Shown here piece by piece: positions 1 through 8,717 of a stretch of 64,000 nt of DNA. The position numbers and the translations under genes are program-made. Every line of letters begins with the position of its first letter. Position 1 is the stretch's first letter. Under the pieces are notes generated by a model. That model was not told the origin of the DNA. It saw nothing but the letters and a program-made list of their open reading frames with translations, and did not search any database. Location of the stretch: contig NZ_AP025730.1 in NCBI RefSeq assembly GCF_023734135.1, forward strand, positions 5,828,001 to 5,892,000, read 5' to 3'. Source of the stretch: Sphaerotilus microaerophilus. Lineage in GTDB: Bacteria; Pseudomonadota; Gammaproteobacteria; Burkholderiales; Burkholderiaceae_C.

Positions 1-383
1 TCTGCGCGAAGATCGCCGCCATCCACGACGACATCATGAAGCTGCCGATGGCCTACCAGACCCTGGTGGGCGACATGGGCACCACGCTGTCGGGCGGGCA
101 GAAGCAGCGCGTCCTGCTGGCTCGGGCGCTGTACCGCCGCCCGCGGGTGCTGCTCCTGGACGAGGCCACCAGCCAGCTCGACGTGACGCGCGAGGCCGAG
201 GTCGGCCGCGCGATCGCCCGGCTGCACCTGACCCGCATCATCGTCGCCCACCGGCCACAGACGCTGGCGCTGGTGGACCGGGTGATCGAGCTCCAGGACG
301 GCCGCATCGTGCGCGACGAGACCGCCCGGCAATACGCCGAGCGCACCGGCAGCAAGCCGGCCGTGGGAAAGGACCCGCCGTGA
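1..383 (+). CDS. ABC-type peptide exporter, C-terminal end of ATPase domain (partial)
   Basis: The reading frame is open from the window edge, so only about the last 126 residues are present. They hold the end of an ABC nucleotide-binding domain: signature LSGGQKQR, Walker [13 protein letters not shown] with catalytic Glu, and the switch His in IIVAHRPQT. The DEATSQLD form is usual for exporters with fused membrane domains, including the peptidase-containing bacteriocin exporters (LagD/CvaB/RaxB type). The stop codon overlaps the GTG start of the TolC-like gene, so the two are co-translated. A double-glycine-leader peptide gene lies 2.5 kb downstream, which fits an exporter with an N-terminal C39 peptidase; that part is outside the window and is inference. 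Confidence 0.85.
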   Translation, partial: CAKIAAIHDDIMKLPMAYQTLVGDMGTTLSGGQKQRVLLARALYRRPRVLLLDEATSQLDVTREAEVGRAIARLHLTRIIVAHRPQTLALVDRVIELQDGRIVRDETARQYAERTGSKPAVGKDPP

Positions 384-1714
384 AACCCCTGCTCATCTCG
401 GCGACGATCGCCGCACTCATGGCCTGCGGCCCCGCCGCCGCCCGCGAAGACGATCCGCTGATGTGTGCCGCCGGCACGCCATCGCCGTCCACAGGGGCGG
501 TCTCGATCGGCAGCGTGGTGCGCGCCATCGTCTGCCAGAACAGCGCCGTGCAGCGTCGCCAGGGCCTGGTCGAACAGGCTCGTGCCGCCGAGGACCGCGC
601 CCGCGGGCTGCGGCAGCCGTCGGTGCGCATCGACACCTCGGCCGACGCCGTGCGGCACGAGGGCAGTGACCTGGCCGCGGCGGCCAGGCTGTCATGGACC
701 TTGTTCGACTTCGGTGCCGCCGACGCCCAGGTCCGGCAGGCGCGTCGCGCTCTGGAGGCGGTGCTCGACGAACAACGTGTCGACACCCTGGCGGCGCTGG
801 CGGAGGGGGCCCAGTCCTTCGCCGGTGCCGAGGTCGCGCAAGGCCGGTACGAGGCGGCCGTGCAGAACCTGCGCACCGCGCAGGACAGCCTGGCCGCCGC
901 GCAGGCGCGCCGCAGTGCCGGCGCGGCCAGCGCTTCCGAACAGCTCAGCGCACAGACGGCCGTGCACCAGGCACGCTTTGAGCTGACCCGCGCCCACGGC
1001 GATCTGCGCGCCACGCGGGGCGCCCTGGCACTCGCGATGGGCCTGCGCGCCGGCGACCTTCAGGCCGCCGCGCTGGCGGTGGACGACACCGACGACGGCT
1101 TGCTGCGCCAGCCGATCGACTTCGCGGCGCTGGTCGACGAAGCCCGCGAGCGGCATCCCCGCGTGCTGGCTGCGCGCTCCCGGCTGGAAGAATCGGTGGC
1201 CCGGGAGACATCGTTGCGGGCGCAACGCTGGGGCCAGGTGGACATGAACGCGTCAGCCGGGCGGGAACGCTCCTCGACGGACTCCCGGGTGCAGGGCACG
1301 GCCACGGCTGCGCTGCGTTGGACCCTGCCGCTGATGGACCGCGGCGAACGCGACAGCAGCCTGCGCGACGCACTCGCCCAAACCCGCGTCGGCCAGGCGC
1401 GCCTGGCCGACGCGCTGCGGCAGACCGAACTGCAGGTGTGGCAGGACGGCCAGGCCCTGCTGGCCGAGCGCGCCGCGCTACGCGAAGGCCAGCGGGTGCT
1501 CGACAGTGCGATGCTGGCCCTGCAGGCAGATGTGGAGCGCTATCGCCTCGGCGCTGCCTCGTTGCGCGACGTGCTCGCGGCCCAGACCCAGCTGTCCGGT
1601 GCCCGTTACCAATGGGTGGAGGTGCGCGCCCGTGCTCGCCAGGCCGGGTGGCGCCTGGCCGCGGCGCTCGGCCGTCTCGGGCCGCTCGGCGGCCTGCCGC
1701 TGCCGCCCCCGTAG
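380..1714 (+). CDS. TolC-like outer membrane efflux protein
   Basis: 444 residues, GTG start overlapping the exporter stop (GTGA). An N-terminal signal peptide of about 21 residues ends near ACGPAAA. The rest is long amphipathic helix rich in Ala, Gln and Arg, in two similar halves (about 45-220 and 240-440), the pattern of the outer membrane efflux protein family (trimeric TolC channels). A segment [18 protein letters not shown] is the typical strand-to-helix turn of the first half, and [15 protein letters not shown] is its counterpart in the second. Together with the upstream ATPase it would form the exit duct of a type I secretion system; the periplasmic adaptor is not in the window and is probably upstream. 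The likely cargo is the small peptide encoded at 2876-3058. Confidence 0.85.
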   Translation: MKPLLISATIAALMACGPAAAREDDPLMCAAGTPSPSTGAVSIGSVVRAIVCQNSAVQRRQGLVEQARAAEDRARGLRQPSVRIDTSADAVRHEGSDLAAAARLSWTLFDFGAADAQVRQARRALEAVLDEQRVDTLAALAEGAQSFAGAEVAQGRYEAAVQNLRTAQDSLAAAQARRSAGAASASEQLSAQTAVHQARFELTRAHGDLRATRGALALAMGLRAGDLQAAALAVDDTDDGLLRQPIDFAALVDEARERHPRVLAARSRLEESVARETSLRAQRWGQVDMNASAGRERSSTDSRVQGTATAALRWTLPLMDRGERDSSLRDALAQTRVGQARLADALRQTELQVWQDGQALLAERAALREGQRVLDSAMLALQADVERYRLGAASLRDVLAAQTQLSGARYQWVEVRARARQAGWRLAAALGRLGPLGGLPLPPP

Positions 1715-1721
1715 GAGCGGG

Positions 1722-2684
1722 TCACCAGGTGTTGAGCAGCCGGCGCTGCACCTCGACGCGGATCACCAGCTCGCGCAACTGCTGCCTGACCGGCAGGTCG
1801 ATCGTCAGCTCGGGCCGCAGGTAGTCGCGCAGCAGCGGCGGGCGGGGCGACTCGAAGTACAGGTCCGCATTGCGGCAGATCTCCGAACAGGCCGCCTCGT
1901 CCAGTTCCTCGCCGTTCTCGCAGACCTGGATCAGGCACGGCGCATGGGTGGCGCCCAGGGCCTGCAGCGCAAACGCGCGGTGGTGCCCATTGTTGATCAC
2001 GAAGCGCTTGCCGAACCGCACCACGTTGAGCAGGTTGGGGCTGTGGCCCACGCCCAGGCCGATCAACCCGCCGACATGCCCGGGCAGCGGCAGCTCGCCG
2101 GCCTGAGCGGGCACCAGGGGCACCGCACCGAGGAACCGCACGTCGTGCGACGGCGAGACGAACACGAATTCGCGCTCGCTGCGCGACACCAGCCGCAGGT
2201 CCGGATGCTGCGGTTCGAGCGGCAGGCACAGGCGCGTCAGCGCCAGCTTGCCGGGCCGGCGCGGCAGGCCGGCCAGCATGCGATCGACGTTCGGACGGGT
2301 GATCGAATACTGGGACACCACCAGCCGGTCCAACGGCAGCCAGCCGAAGCACACCGGCACCGTGTCGAAGGTCTGCCGCACGGCCGGCACCTCGATCAGC
2401 CGATCGACGTGCCGGCGCTGCGGCCCGGTCAGCGGCAGCACCTCGGCAGCGTCCGCACAACCGGCTTCGCTGCGTTCGAGTTCACGGTAGAGGCGCGCCG
2501 CCGCACGCCACCGGTCGGCCAGCAGCGCGGGTGCCACCGCAGGCGGACCGTCGGGTGCCAGGTCCCGGGCGAACGACAGCAGGTCCGACAACTGCCGAGG
2601 CCCCAGCAGGCAAGACTCCAGCACCGGGCCGTCTTCCTGCGGTCGCGGGCCAGCCGACCCGTGTTTCGTGTTCTTGCCTGTCAT
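1722..2684 (-). CDS. Unrecognised protein with ParB/sulfiredoxin-like NGHHR motif
   Basis: 320 residues if started at the ATG at 2684, which has a purine-rich GAGGTGAGGG upstream; an upstream ATG at 2765 would add 27 residues but lies inside an inverted repeat, so the shorter form is preferred. I do not recognise the family. Two parts recall ParB/Srx-fold proteins: SQYSITRPNVDRMLAGL near the middle, and VINNGHHRAFALQALGA later, which resembles the D/N-G-H-H-R nucleotide-binding motif. No signal peptide or membrane segment is seen. It converges tail-to-tail with the TolC-like gene (7 bp apart) and diverges from the GG-leader peptide gene. Its position inside a peptide export locus suggests a role there (modification, immunity or regulation), but that is only context. 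Confidence 0.6.
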   Translation of the reverse strand: MTGKNTKHGSAGPRPQEDGPVLESCLLGPRQLSDLLSFARDLAPDGPPAVAPALLADRWRAAARLYRELERSEAGCADAAEVLPLTGPQRRHVDRLIEVPAVRQTFDTVPVCFGWLPLDRLVVSQYSITRPNVDRMLAGLPRRPGKLALTRLCLPLEPQHPDLRLVSRSEREFVFVSPSHDVRFLGAVPLVPAQAGELPLPGHVGGLIGLGVGHSPNLLNVVRFGKRFVINNGHHRAFALQALGATHAPCLIQVCENGEELDEAACSEICRNADLYFESPRPPLLRDYLRPELTIDLPVRQQLRELVIRVEVQRRLLNTW

Positions 2685-2755
2685 CGACGGATCCCTCACC
2701 TCTGGCAGCACGCCCGGTTCGGTGGGCGCCAATGAAAAAACGTGCACATGCCTCA

Positions 2756-2796
2756 GAAACATCATGATACATTTATTGCATCAAGATGTTTCTTGA
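2756..2796. promoter_or_regulatory. Nested inverted repeats between divergent genes (operator candidate)
   Basis: GAAACATC (2756-2763) and GATGTTTC (2785-2792) form a perfect 8-bp inverted repeat around an AT-rich centre. A second, tighter repeat TCAAGA-TGTT-TCTTGA lies at 2781-2796. This is the only AT-rich stretch nearby and sits between the ParB-like gene (minus) and the peptide gene (plus), where a shared regulator of both promoters would bind. No -10/-35 pair is clear. Confidence 0.5.
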
Positions 2797-2875
2797 TCCT
2801 AGGACAGCTCTCTTGCCGGCCGTGCTCGTCCAGGTGCAGATCGTCAAGTGCCGGGACAAACTGAAGGAGATCAGA

Positions 2876-3058
2876 ATGCGCGTTCTCACCCTCGAAGAAA
2901 TGTTGGCGGTCTCGGGTGGCGGCAAGTCGTCAGGCTGTGGCTGCGGTTCGAGCGGTTCTGGTAAAGGCTCGAACAAGGGATCCCGGAAAGGATCTCACAA
3001 GGGTTCCAAGAAGGGTTCCCGCAAGGGATCGGGAAAGGGCTCCGGCCGCTGCGGTTGA
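2876..3058 (+). CDS. Double-glycine-leader secreted peptide precursor, Gly/Ser/Lys repeat type (microcin-like)
   Basis: 60 residues. Start chosen at the ATG 2876 because AAGGAG lies about 8 bases upstream; an in-frame ATG at 2786 has no ribosome site and would break the leader. Residues 1-15 read MRVLTLEEMLAVSGG, matching 10 of 15 positions of the colicin/microcin V leader as I recall it (MRTLTLNELDSVSGG). Cleavage after Gly15 gives a 45-residue peptide: 16 Gly, 12 Ser, 9 Lys, 3 Arg, 3 Cys, 1 His, 1 Asn, with no acidic, aromatic or aliphatic residue. It starts GKSSGCGCGSSGSG, runs through seven K-G-S-x repeats (x = N, R, H, K, R, G, G) and ends GRCG. Cys pairs at mature positions 6, 8 and 44 could allow a disulfide or other modification. 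The exporter and TolC-like genes upstream are the likely secretion route. Activity (bacteriocin, surface-binding or mineral-binding peptide) is unknown. Confidence 0.8.
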   Translation: MRVLTLEEMLAVSGGGKSSGCGCGSSGSGKGSNKGSRKGSHKGSKKGSRKGSGKGSGRCG

Positions 3059-3071
3059 ACGACTTGCGACA

Positions 3072-3100
3072 GGTGGGCGCGGCCACACGGCCTGCCCACC
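3072..3100 (+). other. Stable RNA hairpin after the peptide gene
   Basis: GGTGGGC (3072-3078) pairs with GCCCACC (3094-3100) and inner GGCC pairs with GGCC around an ACAC loop. No T-run follows, so it is more likely a 3' mRNA-protecting or pausing hairpin than a terminator by itself; a true terminator follows directly. Confidence 0.5.
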
Positions 3101-3113
3101 CGAGCCAAGCGTC

Positions 3114-3157
3114 AACAAAAAAGGGCGACTGCCGCAAGGCCGTCGCTCTTTGTTTTT
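3114..3157 (+). terminator. Rho-independent terminator, probably bidirectional
   Basis: Stem AGGGCGAC...GTCGCTCT with one G-U pair, an inner GCC-GCAA-GGC with a GNRA tetraloop, an A-run before (AACAAAAAA) and TTTGTTTTT after. It closes the peptide gene and separates it from the pilin operon. Confidence 0.85.
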
Positions 3158-3264
3158 CCGCCCGGCGTTGCGAACAACATCACGATTGGAAGGGTCGGGC
3201 CGGCCCGACCCTGTCCAGGGCGTCAGGACCTGGTCGATAAGGCTCAAGCCACATCGACCATTCC

Positions 3265-3816
3265 ATGCGCCACTTGCACCTCGCCCTCCCGCCCCCCCGT
3301 GCCGGCTCGCCCGCGCGGGGCCTCACGCTCATCGAGCTGCTGGTCGTCATGGCGATCCTCGGGCTGATCTCGGCGATGGCAGCGCCCAGCATGGCGGACT
3401 TCCAGCGCAGCCGCCGCCTGGAAAGCACGGTTCAGCACCTCGCCAGCGACTTATCCTATGCCCGGGCAGAGGCCATCAAGCGCAACACGCCGGTCGTCCT
3501 GTGTGCGACAACGACGACCACCTGCGGGTCGGCGACGACCGCCTCGGATTGGGTCGCCGGGTGGCAGATCTGTTATGACAAGGACGCTGACGGCGCCTGC
3601 GACGTTGGCAGCAGTACCGACCCGAACCCGATCCGGCGTCAGACCTCGCTCAGCGCCGACGTGACGCTCACGGGCCCGGCAAGCAGACTTCGGTTCAACG
3701 CCGATGGCACGCTCACCGCGACCGACTACACGGCGTTCACTCTGGCTGCTGCATCGGCAGCCCGCTGGTGGGTCGCGATCGCCGCATCCGGTGTCGTGAC
3801 GGTCCGCAAGGGGTAA
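3265..3816 (+). CDS. fimT: Type IV minor pseudopilin, GspH/FimT family
   Basis: 183 residues. The prepilin cleavage site is PARG^LTLIELLVVMAILG at about residues 16-31: leader, cleavage after Gly, then a hydrophobic helix with Glu at +5. The C-terminal part is a short beta-rich globular domain with the GspH/FimT style segment RLRFNADGTL and two Cys-containing stretches. It is the first gene of a minor-pilin operon (fimT, pilV, pilW, pilX, pilY1, pilE) and would be processed by PilD and built into the tip-priming complex of the type IV pilus. The start is near the sequence CATTCCATGCGCC with no strong Shine-Dalgarno, so an alternative start is possible. Confidence 0.85.
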   Translation: MRHLHLALPPPRAGSPARGLTLIELLVVMAILGLISAMAAPSMADFQRSRRLESTVQHLASDLSYARAEAIKRNTPVVLCATTTTTCGSATTASDWVAGWQICYDKDADGACDVGSSTDPNPIRRQTSLSADVTLTGPASRLRFNADGTLTATDYTAFTLAAASAARWWVAIAASGVVTVRKG

Positions 3817-3819
3817 CCC

Positions 3820-4395
3820 ATGCCGCGGTCGTCCCCATACCACCGCGCGACGGCTCGTCCGTTCGTTGCGGCCGACTGCCGAGGCAGCACCCTGCTCGAG
3901 GTGTTGATCGGCATGTTGCTGATTTCGTTTTGGCTGCTGGGCAACGCCGGCCTCCAGGCCGCTTCGCTGAAGCTGCAGAAGGGCGCCGAATACAGGCTGA
4001 CGGCCGTCACGCTGGCAGCCGAACTCGGCGAGCGCATGGAAGCCAACTTGGCCGGCAGCCTGGCAGGCCAGTATGTATTGGCTGAAACCAACTCGGCGCC
4101 GGCGAGCCAGATCGACTGCAGCGCGCGGGTATGCAACGCCACCGAACTCGCAGCCTACGATCTATCCCAATGGAGTCAGCGCGCCAGCGCCGTGCTCCGG
4201 CTCAAGACGCTCAGCGTGACCGATGTAACGCCCCCTGGCGCGTTGACCACCTATCGCATCGCCATCGCCTGGGAAGAGCCGCGCGGCCGCCGGCAGTACG
4301 CCGATGCAGTCGGGCAAAGCAGCGGATCGACAAACAACTCGACCGAAGTGATGAGCCACTTGGCCACCAAGGTGCTGCGCAATGGATCGAACTGA
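3820..4395 (+). CDS. pilV: Type IV minor pilin PilV
   Basis: 191 residues, starting 3 bp after fimT. After a rather long leader (about 27 residues) comes CRG^STLLEVLIGMLLISFWLLG: cleavage after Gly, Glu at +5 and an N-terminal hydrophobic helix. The following LQAASLKLQKGAEYRLTA is typical of PilV, where the helix runs out into the periplasm. PilV joins PilW, PilX and FimT in the complex that starts pilus assembly. It overlaps pilW by 14 bp. Confidence 0.85.
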   Translation: MPRSSPYHRATARPFVAADCRGSTLLEVLIGMLLISFWLLGNAGLQAASLKLQKGAEYRLTAVTLAAELGERMEANLAGSLAGQYVLAETNSAPASQIDCSARVCNATELAAYDLSQWSQRASAVLRLKTLSVTDVTPPGALTTYRIAIAWEEPRGRRQYADAVGQSSGSTNNSTEVMSHLATKVLRNGSN

Positions 4396-5335
4396 AGGCA
4401 GGCACCTGAGCATCAGACCATCCCAGTGCGGCGTCTCGCTGATCGAACTGATGGTCGGGCTGGCTCTGGGCCTCGTGATCGTGCTCGCCGTGCTGCAGGG
4501 TTATGCCGCATCGACGATGAACGCCGCCGTGAACATGCAGGTCTCGGAGTACCAGACGAACGGACGGCATGCGCTGGAGATCCTCAAGCGCGAACTGCGC
4601 CACGCCGGCCTGCATCCGCTGCTGTGGGACACGCAGCATCTCGTAGTCAACCCGACCGCGGCGGCGAAGGACTTCGGCTGCGGCGCCGGCACCACGGCGA
4701 CCGTGCAAGCCGGCCTGACCGGATGGAACGACACCAACCCGTTCGCCGGTACCTGCCTGACCGATCGAGCCGACCGGCGATGGGCACGCGGTGACGTGCT
4801 GGTGATCCGGCGCGCCGCCCTGGATGCCAGCACGACCTTCGATGCCAACGCGCCGTACATCCGCCTTGCCTACGGTGCCGGCCACGTCTTTCTCGGCGGT
4901 GAGGCCCCAGCCGATCTGGTCGAACCGGTCGCCGACCACCGGATCGTCCACGATGTCTACTTCGTGAACGCGTTCACGTCGAGCGCATCGGAGTCCCCGC
5001 GGATCCCGGCGCTGTACCGCCTGCGCTTGAGCGAGGGCGCGAATCCGACGATGAAGCCGGAACTGGTTGCCTCCAACATCGAGCACTTCCAATTGCAGTA
5101 TGCCGAAGCCGTGGCCGCGAATGGAACCATGCAGTACAGAAACGCCAACCAGATCAGCGACTGGGCGAACGTCAAGTCCGTCCGGATATGGCTGCTGCTG
5201 CGAGCATCGAATCCGGAAGGCACACTGAGCGGGGAGGCTGCCCAGTCCTACCCATTCGGGGACGTGACCTATGCGCCGACCGACAACTTTCGTCGTCGGC
5301 TGCTGACCAGCACGATCAGCCTGCGCAACCCATGA
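4382..5335 (+). CDS. pilW: Type IV minor pilin PilW
   Basis: 317 residues. Prepilin site QCG^VSLIELMVGLALGLVI near residues 18-36 with Glu at +5; the large C-terminal domain (about 280 residues) and the phrase FQTNGRHALEILKRELRHAG-like EYQTNGRHALEILKREL are the PilW hallmark. PilW is the largest of the minor pilins here and is thought to sit at the pilus tip with PilY1. The start overlaps the end of pilV, indicating translational coupling. Confidence 0.88.
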   Translation: MDRTEGRHLSIRPSQCGVSLIELMVGLALGLVIVLAVLQGYAASTMNAAVNMQVSEYQTNGRHALEILKRELRHAGLHPLLWDTQHLVVNPTAAAKDFGCGAGTTATVQAGLTGWNDTNPFAGTCLTDRADRRWARGDVLVIRRAALDASTTFDANAPYIRLAYGAGHVFLGGEAPADLVEPVADHRIVHDVYFVNAFTSSASESPRIPALYRLRLSEGANPTMKPELVASNIEHFQLQYAEAVAANGTMQYRNANQISDWANVKSVRIWLLLRASNPEGTLSGEAAQSYPFGDVTYAPTDNFRRRLLTSTISLRNP

Positions 5336-5342
5336 GGTGACG

Positions 5343-5936
5343 ATGTCGGCAGCAACACCCAATCGACCACGGTGCGCAGAGATGGCGCGCCCGACCCGCG
5401 AGCGACGCAAACCATACCCACGAGGCAACCAGCGGGGCGGGGCCTTGATCGTAGTGATCGCCGTGGTGCTGGCCATCGCCATCACCACACTGGGCGCATT
5501 CGGCCTGGCTCGCAGCCAGTACCAGTTGGCGGGCAACCTTCAATTCCTTGAACAGGCCTTCAACCAGGCCGAAGGTGCGGCAGCCAGTGCCGAAAATTGG
5601 CTCAGCGTGCCAGGCAATGCCCACAGCGCTGGGTTCGACACCTACGACCCCAGCGGATCCCCCGGGATGTATCCCACGGGCCAGTTACGCCAGCTGGGCC
5701 TCGACCCGAAGACGATGTCCTGGAACTCCGGCAATTCCCTGGCCAGCGGTGACGGACGCTACCTGATCGAACGCATGGCCCAGGATCGCAAGCTCCCCGG
5801 GACATCGCTGCAGATCGGCCAGCGACGCAGCAGCGGTTGCGCGTCGGTGGACGTTTTCCGTGTGGTTGCACGTTCCAATGCGATCCGCGGCGCATCCCGG
5901 ACCATTGAAACAACCTACGTGACTCCTTACTGCTGA
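5343..5936 (+). CDS. pilX: Type IV pilus assembly protein PilX
   Basis: 197 residues from the ATG at 5343, preceded closely by GAGGTGA that overlaps the pilW stop; a GTG at 5337 is possible but too close to that site. The N-terminal region has GGALIVVIAVVLAIAITTLG: Gly then a hydrophobic helix without the usual Glu5, as expected for PilX. The phrase NLQFLEQAFNQAEGAAASAENWL is the PilX helix extension. Part of the FimT/PilV/PilW/PilX priming complex. Confidence 0.85.
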   Translation: MSAATPNRPRCAEMARPTRERRKPYPRGNQRGGALIVVIAVVLAIAITTLGAFGLARSQYQLAGNLQFLEQAFNQAEGAAASAENWLSVPGNAHSAGFDTYDPSGSPGMYPTGQLRQLGLDPKTMSWNSGNSLASGDGRYLIERMAQDRKLPGTSLQIGQRRSSGCASVDVFRVVARSNAIRGASRTIETTYVTPYC

Positions 5937-5956
5937 GCCGAGCGGAGGGCTCTGTA

Positions 5957-8449
5957 ATGAAGTTCCTGAGTTGCTGGCGACGGCACCCGCGGAAGACCTG
6001 GGCGATCACCCTGGCCGTGCTCGGCTGGGCGGTATTTCAGGTCTCCTTCGCGCTGGATGCCCTGGATGAGCAGCCCGTCGGCCACGTCGCCCCGCTTGAA
6101 TTCAGCAAGTACGACCTGTCGCGCGGTGGAGCCGTTGCCTTCCGCGGCGACCATGTGCGTGCCACCTGGGATGGCGACCTCATGTCCTACGACGTCTCCA
6201 CCACCGGAACAGTCACATCGAAGTGGAGCGGCGCTCGACAACTGGCCCTCGCCTCATGGGACACCGGCCGCAAGATCTTCACCTGCGTCTCTTCCGGGGC
6301 TGGGGTCAGGTTCCGCTGGACCGACGGCATCAGTGCCGCCCAACAGACCGCACTCGGCGATGCCACGACCGGTCCCAAGGTCCTGAACTACCTGCGCGGC
6401 GACGGCAGCAATGAACTCACTGAGGCGAATCCCGGCGGACTGTTCAGACAGCGCACGTCGCGCATCGGCGCCGTCGTTCATGGCCGGCCTCATTACTTCG
6501 AACATGGCCGCAACGCCGATGGGGACCCGATTGGGCGCGTGTACGTCGGCGCCAACGACGGCATGCTGCATGCCTTCGACGCCGCCACCGGCGCAGAGGT
6601 GTTTGCCTACGTTCCTTCCATGCTCTTTCCGAAGCTGAAGGATCTCGCGGCAACCCCCGCGGCTGCCTACAAGTACTACGTCGACGGCCCTCTGGCCATT
6701 GCCCAGCTTCCCGCGTCGGGTGCGACGACCACGTTGCTGGTCGGCGCATTGGGGGCCGGCGCCAAAGGGCTCTACGCGCTGGACGTCTCCAACCCCTCGC
6801 CTGCCGACGAAGCCGCCGCCACCGGCATGGCCAAGTGGGAGATCACGGAGGCCACGACGGGATTCCAGAACCTCGCTCACGTGTACGGCGCCCCGCAGTT
6901 CGTCAAGCTCAACAACGGACGCCGCGCATTGCTTGTCCCCAACGGGATCAACAGCACGGCGGGCATCTCGTCCCTGTTCGTCGTGGACCCTGTCAACGGT
7001 ACCCTGATCGCGGAGATCGGCGCGGGCACAGGGCCCGGCAACGGCCTGGGTGGAGTCGCAGCGGTCGATCTGGACGGCAACGGCACCGTCGACGTGGCCT
7101 ATGCCGGCGACCTGCGCGGCACACTGTGGAAGTTCAACCTGCGCGGCAGCTCGTTGCCCAGCGCGGCCGTCGCGCTGTATACGCCACCGGCCGACGTAGC
7201 CCGCCCCATCACCGCCGCCCCGAGCGTCTCCGCCCATCCCCGCGGCGGTGTGATGGTCAACTTCGGGACCGGCAGGCTGCTGTCGATCAGCGATTCGACC
7301 TCCACCGCAGACGAATACCTCTACGGCATCTGGGACAGCCCCCTGGCAACCGCAGCCGCGCCGACCAGGCCGACGCTGACAACGGCCAGCAAGACGATCG
7401 GAACCACCACGATCCAGGTGCGGGTGGCCAGCGCCGACGCCAGCAACACGGTGGACTATGCCAATGGCTCGCGAGGCTGGCGCCTGACGCTCACCGGCGG
7501 CGAACGCGTGCTGGGCACGGACACCTTCACCGAAAATGGCCGCTTCATCGTCACGACCACCATTCCGAACGGCACCGACACCCCCACGGCGTGGATGCTG
7601 CAAGTCGACGCCCTCACCGGCTCCATGCCCACCGCGCCCTTCTTCGATCTAAACGGGGACGGCACGGTGAGCACATCGGGCGACAGCGATCGCGTGAGTG
7701 CCACCGTCAACGGCGTGACGATGAGTGTGCCCCCCGCAGGACGGCTGCTCGGTACTGGCGCATGGAGCCAGCCGGCGCTGATCAAGCTGGACAGGTACCT
7801 CGATGTGCCGTATTTCAACCACAACAGCAACGTCGCGTTCCCGACGACGTCGACTCAAACCGTGACGACGCCCAGTTCGACCGAGCGCGGCGTGTACGGC
7901 GGCCACTTCGACTTCGACATCTTCTACAACGTGTGCAATCCGCTGGCCACGAGCCAGACGTACCGCGGCACCTGCGCGTCGAACACGCACGTTCACGAAT
8001 ACGACGACAAGTACGACGTCGTCGGCGTCAACCTGCTCAATGCCAGCCGGTCGGCCTTCAACCTGGGCAACGCCATCGCGTCCATGTCGACTGCCTTCAA
8101 GATCCTGGTGGCGAACACGCGCTGGTCACCGGCCGCCAGACTCATGGTCGGCAACGCGGAGTACCGTGTATGGGACCTGCCGCTGTCGCCCGAGGGTTTC
8201 ATCGCCGCCACGCCCGGCGGCGCGGCACTCACCTTCACGCGGGCATCCGTGGGCAACCTGGTCTTCAAGCTGCCGATCGATGCCTTCACGGCGCGCGAGT
8301 GGGTTCCAGGCAGCGGCGATACACGTGCCGGCCTGATCCCGACCAAGACCGGCTGCGTGCGCGACAACACCGGCAACCAGGGGAGCCAGCCCGGCCCCTG
8401 GATGAACGGGGCGCTAACTGTCATGGCCCGGGCGGGTCACCCTGGATGA
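5957..8449 (+). pseudogene. pilY1: PilY1 tip adhesin, 5' part interrupted by an IS110-family element
   Basis: An 830-residue frame, of which the first 820 codons (to 8418) are PilY1 and the last residues are read from the insertion sequence. After a signal peptide (hydrophobic stretch near 15-32) the protein holds the PilY1 beta-propeller: RVYVGANDGMLHAFDAATG near residue 195 is the family hallmark. A calcium-loop-like DLDGNGTVD lies near residue 371 and a second DLNGDGTVS near 564; such loops control pilus retraction in Pseudomonas PilY1. No N-terminal von Willebrand domain is present, so this is the short form. Joining base 8418 to base 10031 restores the frame into the 3' part, giving a 992-residue intact protein. 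As it stands the C-terminal about 170 residues are lost and pilus tip function is probably impaired. Confidence 0.9.
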
Positions 8450-8477
8450 TGGAAGACACTGAGGGTGTGCGGGCCTG

Positions 8478-8717
8478 AGCGGGTAGAGGTCGGTCAATAT
8501 TTTGATGGCACTCGACCGCGATCGCTAACTTGACCCGCTGCCGACCACTCGTACCCAGGATTGCCTGCGGGCGCTGCTGAGTTCCTTGCGGAGCCCGGGC
8601 GCCCGACAGCCCACATTAAAGAGAGCCGCCAGGCTTTGTCCCGGCAGGCCGTTGGTCGGCGGCACCTGCGCGGGCCCGCACGCTTGTGATTGTTGTTCAA
8701 GCTGCAGGAGCCCGGCA
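8478..8717 (+). ncRNA. Candidate bridge (seek) RNA of the IS110 element
   Basis: IS110-group elements are known to make a guide RNA from the 5' non-coding end with loops that pair to target and donor DNA. Three guide-like matches occur in the expected order. CGCTAAC at 8523-8529 equals the left target flank in pilY1. CAGGATTG at 8556-8563 resembles the reverse complement of the right flank CGATCCAG (6 of 8, one further wobble). CCACATTAA at 8611-8619 equals the element's right end at 10021-10029. Stems that could frame the loops: GGGTA/TACCC (8481-8485, 8552-8556), GGTCGG/CCGACC (8488-8493, 8541-8546), and GACA-GCC/GGC-TGTC around the donor guide (8605-8640). No clear right-donor guide was found. 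The RNA ends are not determined. Confidence 0.5.

Noticed and set aside
2786..2875. N-terminal extension of the GG-leader peptide to 90 residues
   Set aside because: The ATG at 2786 lies inside the inverted repeat, has no ribosome site, and would put 30 odd residues before a complete microcin-type leader that has AAGGAG at the right distance.
8442..8447. CTGGAT near the left end of the IS110 element as right-target guide
   Set aside because: It matches part of the right flank but lies before the left-target guide, opposite to the order in known bridge RNAs; CAGGATTG at 8556 fits the order better.
8586..8717. TTG start of the IS110 transposase
   Set aside because: It would translate through the donor-guide region and lacks a ribosome site; the ATG at 8718 has GCAGGAG upstream.
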